DNA of 64,000 nucleotides from Pseudogemmatithrix spongiicola (GCF_030623445.1 NZ_CP130613.1:1922001-1986000), one strand, 5' to 3'; counted from the stretch's first letter, positions 1 through 10,000 are shown. The notes: generated by a model from the sequence alone, not told the origin. Numbers and translations are program-made.

Positions 1-125
1 AGCGACACCTGCGAGCTTCCGGGCCCGATCCCGGCCCCCAGCACTTGGCCGCGCTGCGTGTAGCCCTGCCGCACGATGTGGTGCTGGTAGAACGCCGTGC
101 GCGGCGCCCCGCGAGCGATACCCCA
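1..125 (-). pseudogene. Fragment resembling a Wzi-type capsule assembly outer-membrane protein
   Basis: Read on the minus strand in the frame one base off from the oxidoreductase start to its right, this stretch encodes WGIARGAPRTAFYQHH and continues ...RQGYTQRGQVLGAGIGPGSS to the window edge without a stop. The pattern FYxHHxxRxGYTxxGxxLG followed by IGPGS is what I recall from the C-terminal part of Wzi-family capsule assembly proteins, but this is pattern recognition only. There is no start codon or ribosome site of its own; it is entered by a change of frame from the short-chain dehydrogenase N-terminus around positions 105-135. It could be a real deletion fusion, an assembly join, or a coincidental open frame. 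Confidence 0.35.
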
Positions 126-240
126 CGCACACGTCGGCGCCACACTCGGCGAGGAGCTCCGAGCAGGCCGCGCCGATCCCGCGCGAGCCGCCGGTCACCA
201 CGGCTCGCTTGCCCTGCAACGAAAAGATTGACGCCGTCAT
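105..240 (-). pseudogene. N-terminal stub of a short-chain dehydrogenase/reductase (SDR)
   Basis: The ATG at 240 lies 6 bases after the manA stop, so this was the last gene of the gmhA-manA operon. The first 46 residues are a textbook SDR start: a lead-in beta strand, the NAD(P)-binding glycine motif TGGSRGIG at residues 16-23, then a helix and second strand ending in GADVCVGYRSR. After that, residue use stops looking like an SDR while the neighbouring frame begins to read like an outer-membrane protein. No SDR catalytic Tyr-Lys region is present in the window. I read it as a truncated gene or a chimeric junction; the frame itself stays open to position 1, so a normal protein cannot be fully excluded. 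Confidence 0.5.
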
Positions 241-246
241 CACGAA

Positions 247-1233
247 TTACCGGACTTGAACAGTGAGCAAGGTGCCGTCGCCCTCACGATGAATCGACGC
301 GCCGGCCACCAGCGATGCAGGGACAATCGTCGCGCGTCCCGCCGGCAGCGCATACCGACCACGGCGCGTCTCCAACACCGCGCCGGACTCTCGGACAAAT
401 AACAGACTCGCACCCTCGCCGCCCAATTCCCCAAGCGAAATCCGCCGGCCCACGAGGGCGTGCAGCACGAACGGCTCTGCGGAGAACACCAAACCACCGC
501 CCGCCCTCGCCGACCCGCGGCTCCACTCCGGCGTCAGCGAGAGGTCCGCGGCCGCCGCCGCCTGGGCCAACTGCAGCTCGCGCGAGGCCTGACCCGTTTC
601 CCGCGTCCAGTCGTACAGCCGGAACGTTGCGTCGCTGGCCGTCTGCACCTCGAATACCACCGCGCCTGCCCCCAGCGCGTGCACGGTACCCGACGGAATC
701 ATCACCGCGTCGTCGGCGGCGACTTCGACCGCATCCATCATCGCGCCGATCTCCTCACGCTCCGCCGCCTCGCGCAGCGCCGCAGCCGTCGAGATTCCCC
801 GCGTGCCGACGAGGAACTTCGCACCGGGCCGAGCCGCCAGCGTGTACCAGGCCTCGGTCTTCAGATGCGCCCCGGGATGCGCCGCAGCATACGACGCCGA
901 GGGATGCACCTGCACCGACAGGTTGCGCTCGGCGTCGAGCAGCTTGATGAGCAAGGGAAAGCGATCGACCTCGCGCCCGAGCAGGGCCGGCCCCGCCGCG
1001 CGGACTAGGTCGTTCAAGCTTCGACCTTCCCCCCAGCCGCTCTCGACCTGGCTCACCATCGCCTGCCCGCCTGCCCCCCACGGCGACGTCGCCCCGAGGT
1101 CGGCACAGAGCCAGGCCTCGCCAATCTGACGATCGCTGCTCGGCAGGCCGAGCATGGGCTCGATGGCGCGGCCGCCCCAGGGCTTGGGGACGAGCAACGG
1201 CGCGAGCGTGAACGGTCCGATGTCAGCGGTCAT
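247..1233 (-). CDS. manA: Mannose-6-phosphate isomerase, class I (copy 1)
   Basis: Interconverts mannose 6-phosphate and fructose 6-phosphate, the entry to GDP-mannose and related sugars, in the cytoplasm. The 328-residue protein is a short class I (type I PMI) cupin enzyme. The zinc ligands are all visible: Gln108 and His110 in SVQVHP, Glu127 in KTEAWY and His185 in SGTVHALGAG; the PKPWGG box lies at residues 17-21. It overlaps the gmhA stop by 4 bases, so the two are translationally coupled, and 6 bases separate it from the SDR stub. A second manA with the same layout lies at 25562-26572; the two differ throughout, so they are paralogues rather than a recent duplication. Confidence 0.93.
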   Translation of the reverse strand: MTADIGPFTLAPLLVPKPWGGRAIEPMLGLPSSDRQIGEAWLCADLGATSPWGAGGQAMVSQVESGWGEGRSLNDLVRAAGPALLGREVDRFPLLIKLLDAERNLSVQVHPSASYAAAHPGAHLKTEAWYTLAARPGAKFLVGTRGISTAAALREAAEREEIGAMMDAVEVAADDAVMIPSGTVHALGAGAVVFEVQTASDATFRLYDWTRETGQASRELQLAQAAAAADLSLTPEWSRGSARAGGGLVFSAEPFVLHALVGRRISLGELGGEGASLLFVRESGAVLETRRGRYALPAGRATIVPASLVAGASIHREGDGTLLTVQVR

Positions 1234-1814
1234 GCGTGGGCGACGTCCGCATCGACAGCGTCACAAATCGCATGCTGGATCGCCAGGTGCAACTCCTGCG
1301 CCCGATCTGTGCGCGTCGTCGGCACGATGATAGTCAGGTCCGCCATGCCCTTCACCTTGCCGCCGTCCTTCGCGGTCAGCGCGACGGTCTTCATGCCCAA
1401 GGCCTTCGCCGCCTCGATGGCACGCAGGCAGTTGGGCGAGTTGCCGCTCGTGGTATGCACGAAGAGCAGATCCCCTGCGCGCCCCAAGGCCTCGACCTGA
1501 CGGCTGAAGATCTCGTCGAACGAGAAGTCGTTGCCCGCCGCAGTCAGCGCGCTGGTGTCGGTCGTCAGCGCCACCGCGCGCAGCGCGCGGCGCGTACGCA
1601 GGTAGCGGATGGTGTACTCGGTGGCGATATGCTGGGCATCGGCCGCCGAGCCGCCGTTGCCGGCAAAGAACAGCGTGCCGCCGCCGCGCAGGCATTCGCG
1701 CGTCATCTCCGTCGCCTCGGCGATCTGCCCAGCCAGCGCATCGGCCGCGCGTGCGGCCGTCTCACTCAAGTCGCGCAGATGCTGCACCGCGCTCATCACG
1801 GGATGCTGGCTCAC
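1230..1814 (-). CDS. gmhA: SIS-domain sedoheptulose-7-phosphate isomerase (GmhA-like)
   Basis: Predicted to turn D-sedoheptulose 7-phosphate into D-glycero-D-manno-heptose 7-phosphate, the first step towards nucleotide-activated heptose for lipopolysaccharide or S-layer glycans. The 194-residue length matches GmhA. It has a single SIS fold with the phosphate-binding AGNGGSAADAQH at residues 51-62, the zinc-site helix HIATEY, the TTSGNSPN loop near residue 120 and the C-terminal QELHLAIQHAICD, matching the catalytic Glu/His helix of GmhA. It overlaps the small upstream gene and manA by 4 bases each. No heptose kinase or nucleotidyltransferase is present in the window, so the downstream pathway is inferred to be elsewhere. 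Confidence 0.9.
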   Translation of the reverse strand: MSQHPVMSAVQHLRDLSETAARAADALAGQIAEATEMTRECLRGGGTLFFAGNGGSAADAQHIATEYTIRYLRTRRALRAVALTTDTSALTAAGNDFSFDEIFSRQVEALGRAGDLLFVHTTSGNSPNCLRAIEAAKALGMKTVALTAKDGGKVKGMADLTIIVPTTRTDRAQELHLAIQHAICDAVDADVAHA

Positions 1815-2140
1815 AGGGCCATCTCCGCCACGCGTTGCATGGCCTGCGCGGCCCGCTCCGGCAGCGTGCCAGGCTCGTCGGCCGCGGCCTCGAAGGCCCA
1901 GGTCACGCAGGCGTCGGCAGCCAAGAGGTCCAGCGCCACCGCACGCCCGGCCTCGCCGTCCTTCAGCACATTGGCCAGCAGCGCCTCCCCGGCCCGCAGC
2001 AGCGCCTCCGCGGCCGGTAGGCTGGCCGCGGCCTCGTCAGCGGCCAGTACGGCCTGCACGCGGGCAATCAGCGCCGCTGGCGCGGTGCCGGCGTGCTGCG
2101 CCACGAACTCGGCGGCGGGCGTGGAGACGGATTCGGTCAT
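1811..2140 (-). CDS. Small Ala-rich protein of unknown function, first gene of the gmhA operon
   Basis: A 109-residue, acidic, alanine-rich protein predicted to be all helical and soluble, with no signal peptide, membrane segment or motif I recognise. Its stop overlaps the gmhA start by 4 bases (ATGA type), so it belongs to the gmhA-manA transcription unit. The start ATG at 2140 lies only about 70 bases from the divergent AbrB-type gene, so both promoters share the short gap 2141-2208. It might be a small regulator or chaperone of the heptose enzymes, but nothing in the sequence proves that. Confidence 0.6.
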   Translation of the reverse strand: MTESVSTPAAEFVAQHAGTAPAALIARVQAVLAADEAAASLPAAEALLRAGEALLANVLKDGEAGRAVALDLLAADACVTWAFEAAADEPGTLPERAAQAMQRVAEMAL

Positions 2141-2208
2141 CCTCCAAAGATATTGACTGGGCGGCGCTGGGCGCTATCGTATCGCAGCCCGCGACCGGAG
2201 GAGACACC

Positions 2209-2454
2209 ATGAGCACCGTCACCATTACCACCGATTTCCAGGTCTCCATTCCGGAATCGGTCCGCTCGGTACTTGGGCTCGCGCCGCGCCAGAGGCTGCA
2301 GGCCTTCGCCGTGGACGGGCGCCTGTTGTTTGTGCCCGTGAAGCGCCCCGAAGCACTCAGGGGAATCGCCAGGGGCATCGACACCGCCGTGACTCGTAGC
2401 GACGACTTAGATCGGATGGCCCAATCCAGCGCCCGAGTTCGCTTGACAGAATAG
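2209..2454 (+). CDS. AbrB/MazE-type DNA-binding protein (SpoVT-AbrB domain)
   Basis: An 81-residue protein whose first 50 residues form a swapped-hairpin AbrB fold: VTITTDFQVSIPESVRSVLGL is the typical strand - (V/I)P - helix - LGL pattern, followed by the RLQAF and RLLFVPVK strands. Proteins of this size are usually MazE/VapB-type antitoxins with a C-terminal toxin-binding tail, here residues 50-81. A good Shine-Dalgarno (GGAGGAGA, 2196-2203) lies just before the ATG. No MazF or PIN toxin follows; the next gene is a membrane protein. It is therefore either an orphan antitoxin or a plain transcriptional regulator of the genes downstream. Confidence 0.75.
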   Translation: MSTVTITTDFQVSIPESVRSVLGLAPRQRLQAFAVDGRLLFVPVKRPEALRGIARGIDTAVTRSDDLDRMAQSSARVRLTE

Positions 2455-2503
2455 GCCCGACGCCAGATGCTAGCGGCGTCCCCTCCACCCGGAGCGCGTG
2501 GGC

Positions 2504-2899
2504 ATGGCACTCGATGGTCTCTCGGCGGTCGCTGCCGCCGCACTGGCGGGTAGTCTCGCGACCGAGCGGCTGGTGGTCGTCGTGAAGACGCTGATTCCCT
2601 GGCTCGCCGCCCCCGCGCAGGACACGGCGTTCACCTTCGGCAGCCGCGAGCAGGCCCGACGCCTCGCTGTCAACGCTATCGCGATCGCCGCCGGCCTCAC
2701 GACGGCCTGGCTGATCGCCGGCGATGCCGCCTCCGGCCCGCGCGTGATCAACGTCGCCGAGGGACTGCAGCTCCCCTGGCCCGTCTTCGGCCTAATGATC
2801 AGCGGCGGCTCGGCGTTCTGGACCAGCATCGTGGCCTACGCCAGCGCCGCCAAGGACGTCCAGCGCGATCTGGCGCTGCGCAGCAGCCGGCCGTTATAG
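2504..2899 (+). CDS. Small integral membrane protein of unknown function
   Basis: A 131-residue protein with three hydrophobic stretches (about residues 8-32, 53-75 and 93-112), a short basic segment between the first two (REQARR) and a charged C-terminus. No signal cleavage site is visible. I start it at the ATG at 2504; a GTG two codons earlier is in frame, and GGAG at 2490-2493 is the likely ribosome site. Its stop is 3 bases before the start of the hydrolase-like gene, so the two are surely co-expressed. I recognise no family. The layout is compatible with a holin-like or scaffold protein, but that is a guess. Confidence 0.7.
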   Translation: MALDGLSAVAAAALAGSLATERLVVVVKTLIPWLAAPAQDTAFTFGSREQARRLAVNAIAIAAGLTTAWLIAGDAASGPRVINVAEGLQLPWPVFGLMISGGSAFWTSIVAYASAAKDVQRDLALRSSRPL

Positions 2900-2902
2900 C
2901 CT

Positions 2903-4054
2903 ATGCCGACGATCGTGTACCTCGTCCACGGCATGGGCTGTGGCTCGGCGGACGGCAGCGCGCCGAAGCCGGGCTCGGAGTGGCATGTGCCGGTGAAGGC
3001 CGCCGTCGAGATGATCTGCGACCGCTTCGGCTTGGCCAAGCGCGAATGGCTGGAGCCCAAGACGACCACGCTGCCCAAGCAGCGCGGGCATGATGCGCTG
3101 TGGTTCGTGCCCGTTTCGTACCACCGAGTGTTCGACGACTTCCGCGCCAAGTCCACGGACCGGCAGGCGCTGCTCGATTCGCTGAAGATTCCGAACCTGC
3201 AGTTCTTCGACCCCAGCAACCCGAAGAAGAACGAGTTCCTCTGGAAGAACTGCCTCGACGTGCTGCTCTGGTGGAGCGATCTCGTCGAGACGCGGCCATG
3301 GGTCACGGCCGAGATCCTCGAGAGCATGCGCAGCGTGGATGCGCTCAGCGACCGCTTGCCAAAGAGCACGCGCGTGCGGCGCATCGTGATCGCGCACTCG
3401 CTGGGCACCGCGGCCAGCACCTATGCGCTCCGCAAGGTGGGAAGCACGCCCGAGTATCGCGCGGCCCGCCGCGTCGAGCGCTTCGTCACGCTCGCGAACG
3501 TGGCGCCCTTCCTGCTCGATGAATCCACAGATGTGTATGCGGCACCAATGATCGCCGAGGATGACGATACGCTGCTGCAGGGTATGGTGAATGCGCGGCA
3601 CGAGTGGGATCCCATCCCCTGGCTCATGCCTTGGCGGCATTGGCGCGTCGAGAACGCCGGCGAGTGGCGACCGCGCTGGGAGCAGGCCGTACAGTCGGGG
3701 CAGTTGCTGCAACCGGTCACGCGCGGCATCGTCGCGCCGCCGGGTAGCACGCCGTCCGCATTCGACGTCCACGCATTCTCCAATTACTTGCTGGCCCGCG
3801 AGACCGCGCCGCTGCTGGCCGCGATGTTCCGTGGCGGGGCCTACTCCAGCAGCGAGCTCGCGAAGATCGACTGGGACGGCGCGTGGAACACGCAGGCGGT
3901 GCAGTTCCGCTGCGCTGGCGATCCGCTCTGGGACGAGCATCTTCGTGAGGCCGTGGAGCAGTACGCCGACGAGTCGGACAGTCGCCAGACGCAGCTCGTC
4001 GCGCGGCTACTGCGTGCCGCCGAGATCCTCGTGGCACAGGCGGAGAAGTGCTGA
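2903..4054 (+). CDS. Alpha/beta-hydrolase-like protein (putative serine hydrolase)
   Basis: A 383-residue protein that begins directly with a hydrolase first strand and oxyanion-hole loop (IVYLVHGMG, residues 4-12) and has a nucleophile elbow AHSLGTA with Ser166. A likely catalytic acid-His pair lies in the C-terminal half (for example the DVHAFSNY segment near residue 295), but I cannot assign it firmly. The long insertion rich in Trp and Lys between strand one and the elbow (residues 25-150) is unusual. There is no signal peptide, so it acts in the cytoplasm. It starts 3 bases after the membrane protein and overlaps the secreted-protein gene by 7 bases. Substrate unknown; lipase/esterase-like or a defence-type effector are both possible. 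Confidence 0.7.
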   Translation: MPTIVYLVHGMGCGSADGSAPKPGSEWHVPVKAAVEMICDRFGLAKREWLEPKTTTLPKQRGHDALWFVPVSYHRVFDDFRAKSTDRQALLDSLKIPNLQFFDPSNPKKNEFLWKNCLDVLLWWSDLVETRPWVTAEILESMRSVDALSDRLPKSTRVRRIVIAHSLGTAASTYALRKVGSTPEYRAARRVERFVTLANVAPFLLDESTDVYAAPMIAEDDDTLLQGMVNARHEWDPIPWLMPWRHWRVENAGEWRPRWEQAVQSGQLLQPVTRGIVAPPGSTPSAFDVHAFSNYLLARETAPLLAAMFRGGAYSSSELAKIDWDGAWNTQAVQFRCAGDPLWDEHLREAVEQYADESDSRQTQLVARLLRAAEILVAQAEKC

Positions 4055-5121
4055 GGCGCCGCAGCATCCTTTCGCTACTGCTCGGCGGCGCGGCGCTGCT
4101 CGGCGATGCTGTGTCGCTGGGCGCGCAGGCAGCGTCCGACGCCGCGCGCTGCGTCACCGGCGCCCTCGGCTTCGCGCGCAGCGATCCCGAGCTCCTGCAC
4201 GACTGGGCCGACTCGCTGGCCTGGCCCTCGCCGCGGCTGTACCCGCTCAAGTACGGATCCACCGCTGCCGATGGCCTGCGTGCGCTTGCCCTCGCGGCCG
4301 ATAGCCTCGGCGCACAACTCCAACGCCTCGCGCCGAGCGACAGCGCCAACATCGCCGCCGTGCTGGGCGCGCTCGCAGACGCCGAGCGCGCGCTTGGGAG
4401 CGACGCTTCGGCGCTGAGTGCCGCGACGGCGCGACTCACGCCCATCGCCTCGCTCACGGCATCGGACTCCGTGCGCATCGCCGGCAGGGGGCTCTCGCTC
4501 GCCGAGCCGGCGCGCGTGACGAGCACGGGGCTCTGCATCATCGCCGACGCGGCGTCGCGGTACTTGAAGGAACAGCAGTTGGCCGCGGCGCAGGAGCACG
4601 AGCGCATCATTTCGCGGGCGGCGGCCAATTGGGATCTCTACTCGCAGCAGGCACCGTCCATGACCCTGCTCGAGCGCTGGGGCGCATCCTGCCGCCTGTG
4701 GAAGCTCTCGCTCATTCTGGTGGGCGATCGCTGCGCCGCTGCCCTGCGCAGGGCTGGGCTGGAGTGGGCGATCGCGGCGCCAAGCTGGCGCAGCATGCTG
4801 CTGCACCCCCGCCCCTCCCTGCGGCCGATCTTCAGCGCCGACAGCGCCTACACCGCTGGCGCGCTACTCGAGGTGTACGGCGTCGTGCGCCACAGCTACG
4901 GCAAGAAGCGGCTCTGGACCTGGGGCGCCTCCTGGGCCATCACGCGCCCGCCCGTGGGCCGCGAGCAGTACGCCGGCGCCGTGTTCTACCTCGGCGCCGG
5001 CACGGCCAGCGTGTTCTGGAACGAGGGGCGTCCGCTGTGGATGGTCTCGCCGGATGTGCTGGGATGGTTCACCAGCACGCGCGCCGCGATGCGGCAGCTA
5101 GGAAGCGTGGTGCAGCCGTGA
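4048..5121 (+). CDS. Secreted protein of unknown function
   Basis: The GTG start at 4048 lies within the end of the hydrolase gene. The 357-residue product opens with RRRSILSLLLGGAALLG and an Ala-rich region with a plausible AQA cleavage site near residue 28, so it is exported. The mature part is helical and Ala/Leu-rich with regular ASDS/LAADS spacing, and carries four cysteines that could form disulfides in the periplasm. The C-terminal 100 residues contain many Trp and Tyr. I recognise no family. Its 3' end overlaps, on the other strand, the possible hipA remnant. Confidence 0.65.
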   Translation: MLRRRSILSLLLGGAALLGDAVSLGAQAASDAARCVTGALGFARSDPELLHDWADSLAWPSPRLYPLKYGSTAADGLRALALAADSLGAQLQRLAPSDSANIAAVLGALADAERALGSDASALSAATARLTPIASLTASDSVRIAGRGLSLAEPARVTSTGLCIIADAASRYLKEQQLAAAQEHERIISRAAANWDLYSQQAPSMTLLERWGASCRLWKLSLILVGDRCAAALRRAGLEWAIAAPSWRSMLLHPRPSLRPIFSADSAYTAGALLEVYGVVRHSYGKKRLWTWGASWAITRPPVGREQYAGAVFYLGAGTASVFWNEGRPLWMVSPDVLGWFTSTRAAMRQLGSVVQP

Positions 5122-5227
5122 CGCGGTCTCGCGCCGCGCCGCCGCGGGGACCTCGCTGGCCTCCGCCCAGTCGTTCCAGCGCGCCGTCGGCGAGCAGCAC
5201 GTGCAGGTGCTCGTCCACGGCGCTCAG
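5099..5227 (-). pseudogene. Possible remnant of a hipA-type kinase gene
   Basis: Directly after the HipB-like gene, and overlapping its stop, a GTG at 5227 opens VDEHLHVLLADG, which resembles the first strand of HipA-family kinases. The similarity breaks after about 12 residues. In another frame a second piece, WNDWAEASEVPAAARRETAS, resembles a HipA C-terminal helix and ends at a TAG at 5099-5101. Both pieces together are only about 40 codons, against about 420 for HipA, so if the reading is right nearly the whole toxin has been deleted, leaving an orphan antitoxin. The peptides are short and chance similarity is possible. Confidence 0.3.
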
Positions 5228-5511
5228 CGCCCCCGCTGCCGCCGCGGCGCGGTGGGCTGGAGATCGTCCAAGGACTGCGGCATGGGAGGCGTCGCGAAGA
5301 GACGCTCGAGCTCTTGGTCCACGCCAAGTGCCACGGCGAGCCGCACGAGCCGGGGCAGCGCAATCTGCCCCGTGCGCTCAAATGCGCGCAGCGTTTCCTG
5401 TGCGACCGCCGACCGCTCGGCGAGCGTGCGGCGTGACCAGCCGAGGGCTAGGCGGCGCTCCCGAAGGCGCTGGGCGATGCGGAGCGACAGGGATTCAATG
5501 GAAACGTCCAT
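5224..5511 (-). CDS. XRE-family helix-turn-helix regulator, HipB-like
   Basis: A 95-residue protein with a compact helix-turn-helix of the Cro/CI type: LRERRLALGWSRRTLAERSAV followed by the recognition helix in AQETLRAFERTGQ and LPRLVRLAVALGV. The tail with LERLFATPP, Pro-Gln-Ser-Leu-Asp-Asp and a basic RRQRGR end resembles HipB antitoxins. I start at the ATG at 5511; an upstream TTG (5550) would place coding sequence over the operator. The start is 3 bases from one arm of a strong inverted repeat, so autoregulation is likely. Only fragments of a possible hipA follow, so this looks like an orphan antitoxin. Confidence 0.75.
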   Translation of the reverse strand: MDVSIESLSLRIAQRLRERRLALGWSRRTLAERSAVAQETLRAFERTGQIALPRLVRLAVALGVDQELERLFATPPMPQSLDDLQPTAPRRQRGR

Positions 5512-5513
5512 TA

Positions 5514-5572
5514 GTGGTACACATATACCCTTAACGCCATCAATAAGCAACTAAATGGTATATACACACCAC
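5514..5572. promoter_or_regulatory. Inverted-repeat operator between the two XRE genes
   Basis: GTGGTACACATATACC at 5514-5529 faces GGTATATACACACCAC at 5557-5572; the two 16-base arms match at 12 positions and are 27 bases apart. The gap is AT-rich against a GC-rich background. Each arm contains a near-palindromic GTATATAC-like core, as expected for XRE dimers. The left arm touches the start of the HipB-like gene and the right arm lies 8 bases from the end of the antitoxin gene, so the site should control the HipB-like gene. Confidence 0.65.
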
Positions 5573-5579
5573 TTACAAG

Positions 5580-5921
5580 CTAAACCCTTGTCTTTCTTCC
5601 GCGTACGGGAACCCGTCGACCTGCCGCCTGCGCAGAAACGGCAAGCAGAGCTTCGGGGTGCGTTGCGGCCACACGTAGCAGGACCTTGGCCGGCCCGTCC
5701 GGGACGCGCCGGCCCTGCTCCCAGTTCTGCAGCGTCGCGACGCTGATGCCGATCAACGCCGCGAACTTCCGCTGACTCAAGCCAAAGCTCGCGCGAAGCC
5801 TAGGCACATCATCGATCAAGTCCTCGACATACGTCACACGCGCGGGCTTCATCCGGCCAGCCTCCACCTCCTTCATTTCCCTGACGCTCCGCATCAGTTC
5901 GTCGAACATGTCCTTCCGCAT
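5580..5921 (-). CDS. XRE-family antitoxin of a HigBA-like toxin-antitoxin pair (NadS type)
   Basis: A 113-residue antitoxin. The N-terminal helix (MFDELMRSVREMKEVEAG) and ARVTYVEDLIDDVPRLR resemble the toxin-wrapping part of NadS/HigA2 antitoxins. The helix-turn-helix follows: LRASFGLSQRKFAALIGISVATLQNWEQGRRVP. It lies 15 bases after the toxin gene, in the toxin-first order typical of higBA. The C-terminal tail is basic (RRVPVRGRKTRV). It should neutralise the toxin and repress the operon; the divergent inverted repeat next to its 3' end may belong to the neighbouring regulator instead. Confidence 0.8.
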   Translation of the reverse strand: MRKDMFDELMRSVREMKEVEAGRMKPARVTYVEDLIDDVPRLRASFGLSQRKFAALIGISVATLQNWEQGRRVPDGPAKVLLRVAATHPEALLAVSAQAAGRRVPVRGRKTRV

Positions 5922-5936
5922 CTCGTCTCTCCACGG

Positions 5937-6266
5937 TCACAGGTGGTCGATTTCTTGGCGCAGGGCGCGCAGTTCTTCACGACTGAGGTCGCTGCGATCG
6001 TTCTTCGCATACAGAAACAGCAGATGGACGGTCCCTCGTGCTCCGTGCCAGTAGTAGATCACCCGTGCCCCGCCCCGCTTGCCGCGACCGGTCAGCCTCC
6101 ACCGCAGTTTCCGCAGGCCGCCCGAGCCGGGGATCAGGGCCCCGATCGTCGGCCGCGCCGAGAGTGCGAGCTGCAACAGGCGGTACTCGTCCTCAGGGAG
6201 CGCGAGACGCACCTGGCGCGAAAACACCGCGGACTCGATGATGCTGACCGTTGGAATGTACGTCAA
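5937..6266 (-). CDS. RelE/HigB-family toxin
   Basis: A 109-residue basic protein of the RelE_like HigB-2 type, predicted to be a ribosome-dependent mRNA interferase. The core reads GLRKLRWRLTGRGKRGGARVIYYW, then TVHLLFLYAKNDRSDLS and ELRALRQEIDHL, which matches the strand-strand-strand-helix order of that family. A start at the ATG at 6266 gives a normal length. Toxin and antitoxin are 15 bases apart and co-transcribed. Downstream of the start there is no frameshift or stop, so the pair looks functional. Confidence 0.82.
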   Translation of the reverse strand: MTYIPTVSIIESAVFSRQVRLALPEDEYRLLQLALSARPTIGALIPGSGGLRKLRWRLTGRGKRGGARVIYYWHGARGTVHLLFLYAKNDRSDLSREELRALRQEIDHL

Positions 6267-6307
6267 TGGCGTATATCCGTCAATGACGGACTCTGCGAGT
6301 GGGGACG

Positions 6308-6332
6308 AAAAAGGGGATCCCGGAGGATCCCC
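6308..6332 (-). terminator. Rho-independent terminator of alaS
   Basis: GGGGATCC (6313-6320) and GGATCCCC (6325-6332) form a perfect 8-base stem with a CGGA loop. On the minus strand it is followed by TTTTT (complement of 6308-6312). It lies 76 bases after the alaS stop and before the toxin gene start, so it separates the two. Confidence 0.8.
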
Positions 6333-6407
6333 TATTCGCCCAGCGAGCGCGTCAGCACGGCACTGCAGCAGTCAGCAGTTCTTCGCGAATGAATCTCCGA
6401 GCTGCTC

Positions 6408-9113
<2,706 letters not shown>

Positions 9114-9265
9114 AGATGTTGAAAGCTAGGCTCCCTGTGGGGGCCTGTCATCCGGCACGGCAAAATGTGCAGGTCAAGACTCGTCGGAACTGCAGTGAGT
9201 GATTAGCCTTCCCGAGAGTGCCGTGGCGCAGCGACGGCAGCTTGCGTTCCCCCTGACCCTGGTTA

Positions 9266-9651
9266 ATGCACGAACGCGACGACGATCGGCCGCTGGTCTC
9301 GGTGCTGATTGTAAACTTCAATGGTCGCCACATCTTGGAGGCCTGCCTGCGGAGCGTCTCCCGCCGGCTCTCGGTGCCTCACGAGGTGATTGTCTGCGAT
9401 AACGGATCGGTGGACGGCAGCGTGGGGTTCTTGCACGCCGCCTTTCCATCCGTCCGCGTCATCGCGCGCCCGCAGAACGAGGGATTTTCCGTCGGGAACA
9501 ACGTGGCCGCTGCCGCGGCGCGTGGCGAGTACCTCCTGCTGCTCAACACCGACACGATTCTCGAAGACGACCTTGCGCCGCTCGTCGAGATGCTCGCGGC
9601 GGACCCAAGCGTCGGCGTCGTCGGCTGCCGGCTGACCTACGCGAACGGTGC
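9266..9651 (+). pseudogene. Family 2 glycosyltransferase, N-terminal part, cut by an IS element
   Basis: The first 129 codons of a GT2 (GT-A fold) glycosyltransferase of the rhamnosyltransferase/WbbL type: PLVSVLIVNFNGRHILEACL opens the nucleotide-binding domain, the CDNGSVDGS motif follows, and LLLLNTDTIL (the DXD-like site) and the strand ending VGVVGCRLTYANG complete the donor half. At that point the IS3-family element begins and the frame ends 16 bases later at 9667. The matching C-terminal part resumes at 10848, but the intervening 80-100 residues found in intact relatives are missing, so the gene cannot be restored by excision alone. Confidence 0.85.
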
Positions 9652-9713
9652 GTCAGCTTCCCTCTGAGGTAGACAGTCGGAGTTAGACTTGGGACGGTGC
9701 TCATGGAGGAGAC

Positions 9714-9980
9714 ATGCGCCGTTCGAAGTTTACCGAGTCCCAGATCGTGGCGGCCCTGCAGGAGGTCGAAGGCGGGATGCCCATCGCTGAGGTGATCCGG
9801 AAGCACGGGATCAGCCGGGCGACCTTCTTCACCTGGAAGTCGAAGTACGGCGGGGCGACCGTGGCCGAGCTCAAGCGCCTGCGGGAGCTCGAGGCCGAGA
9901 ACGTGAAGCTCAAGCGGATGTACGCGGAGCTCGCGCTCGAGAACGCGGCCATCAAGGACGTCCTCAGTCGCAAGCTGTAG
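9714..9980 (+). CDS. IS3-family transposase OrfA (helix-turn-helix protein)
   Basis: An 88-residue protein of the IS3 OrfA type. It starts RRSKFTESQIVAALQEVEGG, has the helix-turn-helix segment IAEVIRKHGISRATFFTWKSKYGG, and ends in a leucine-zipper-like coiled coil (ELKRLRELEAENVKLKRMYAELALENA). It binds the inverted repeats and dimerises. The ribosome site GGAGGAG sits at 9704-9710. OrfB is in the -1 frame and open well upstream of the OrfA stop, so a fused OrfAB transposase would arise by -1 frameshifting; I did not find a canonical slippery heptamer in the overlap. Confidence 0.92.
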   Translation: MRRSKFTESQIVAALQEVEGGMPIAEVIRKHGISRATFFTWKSKYGGATVAELKRLRELEAENVKLKRMYAELALENAAIKDVLSRKL

Positions 9981-10000
9981 CGCCGCCCGCGAAGCGGCAG

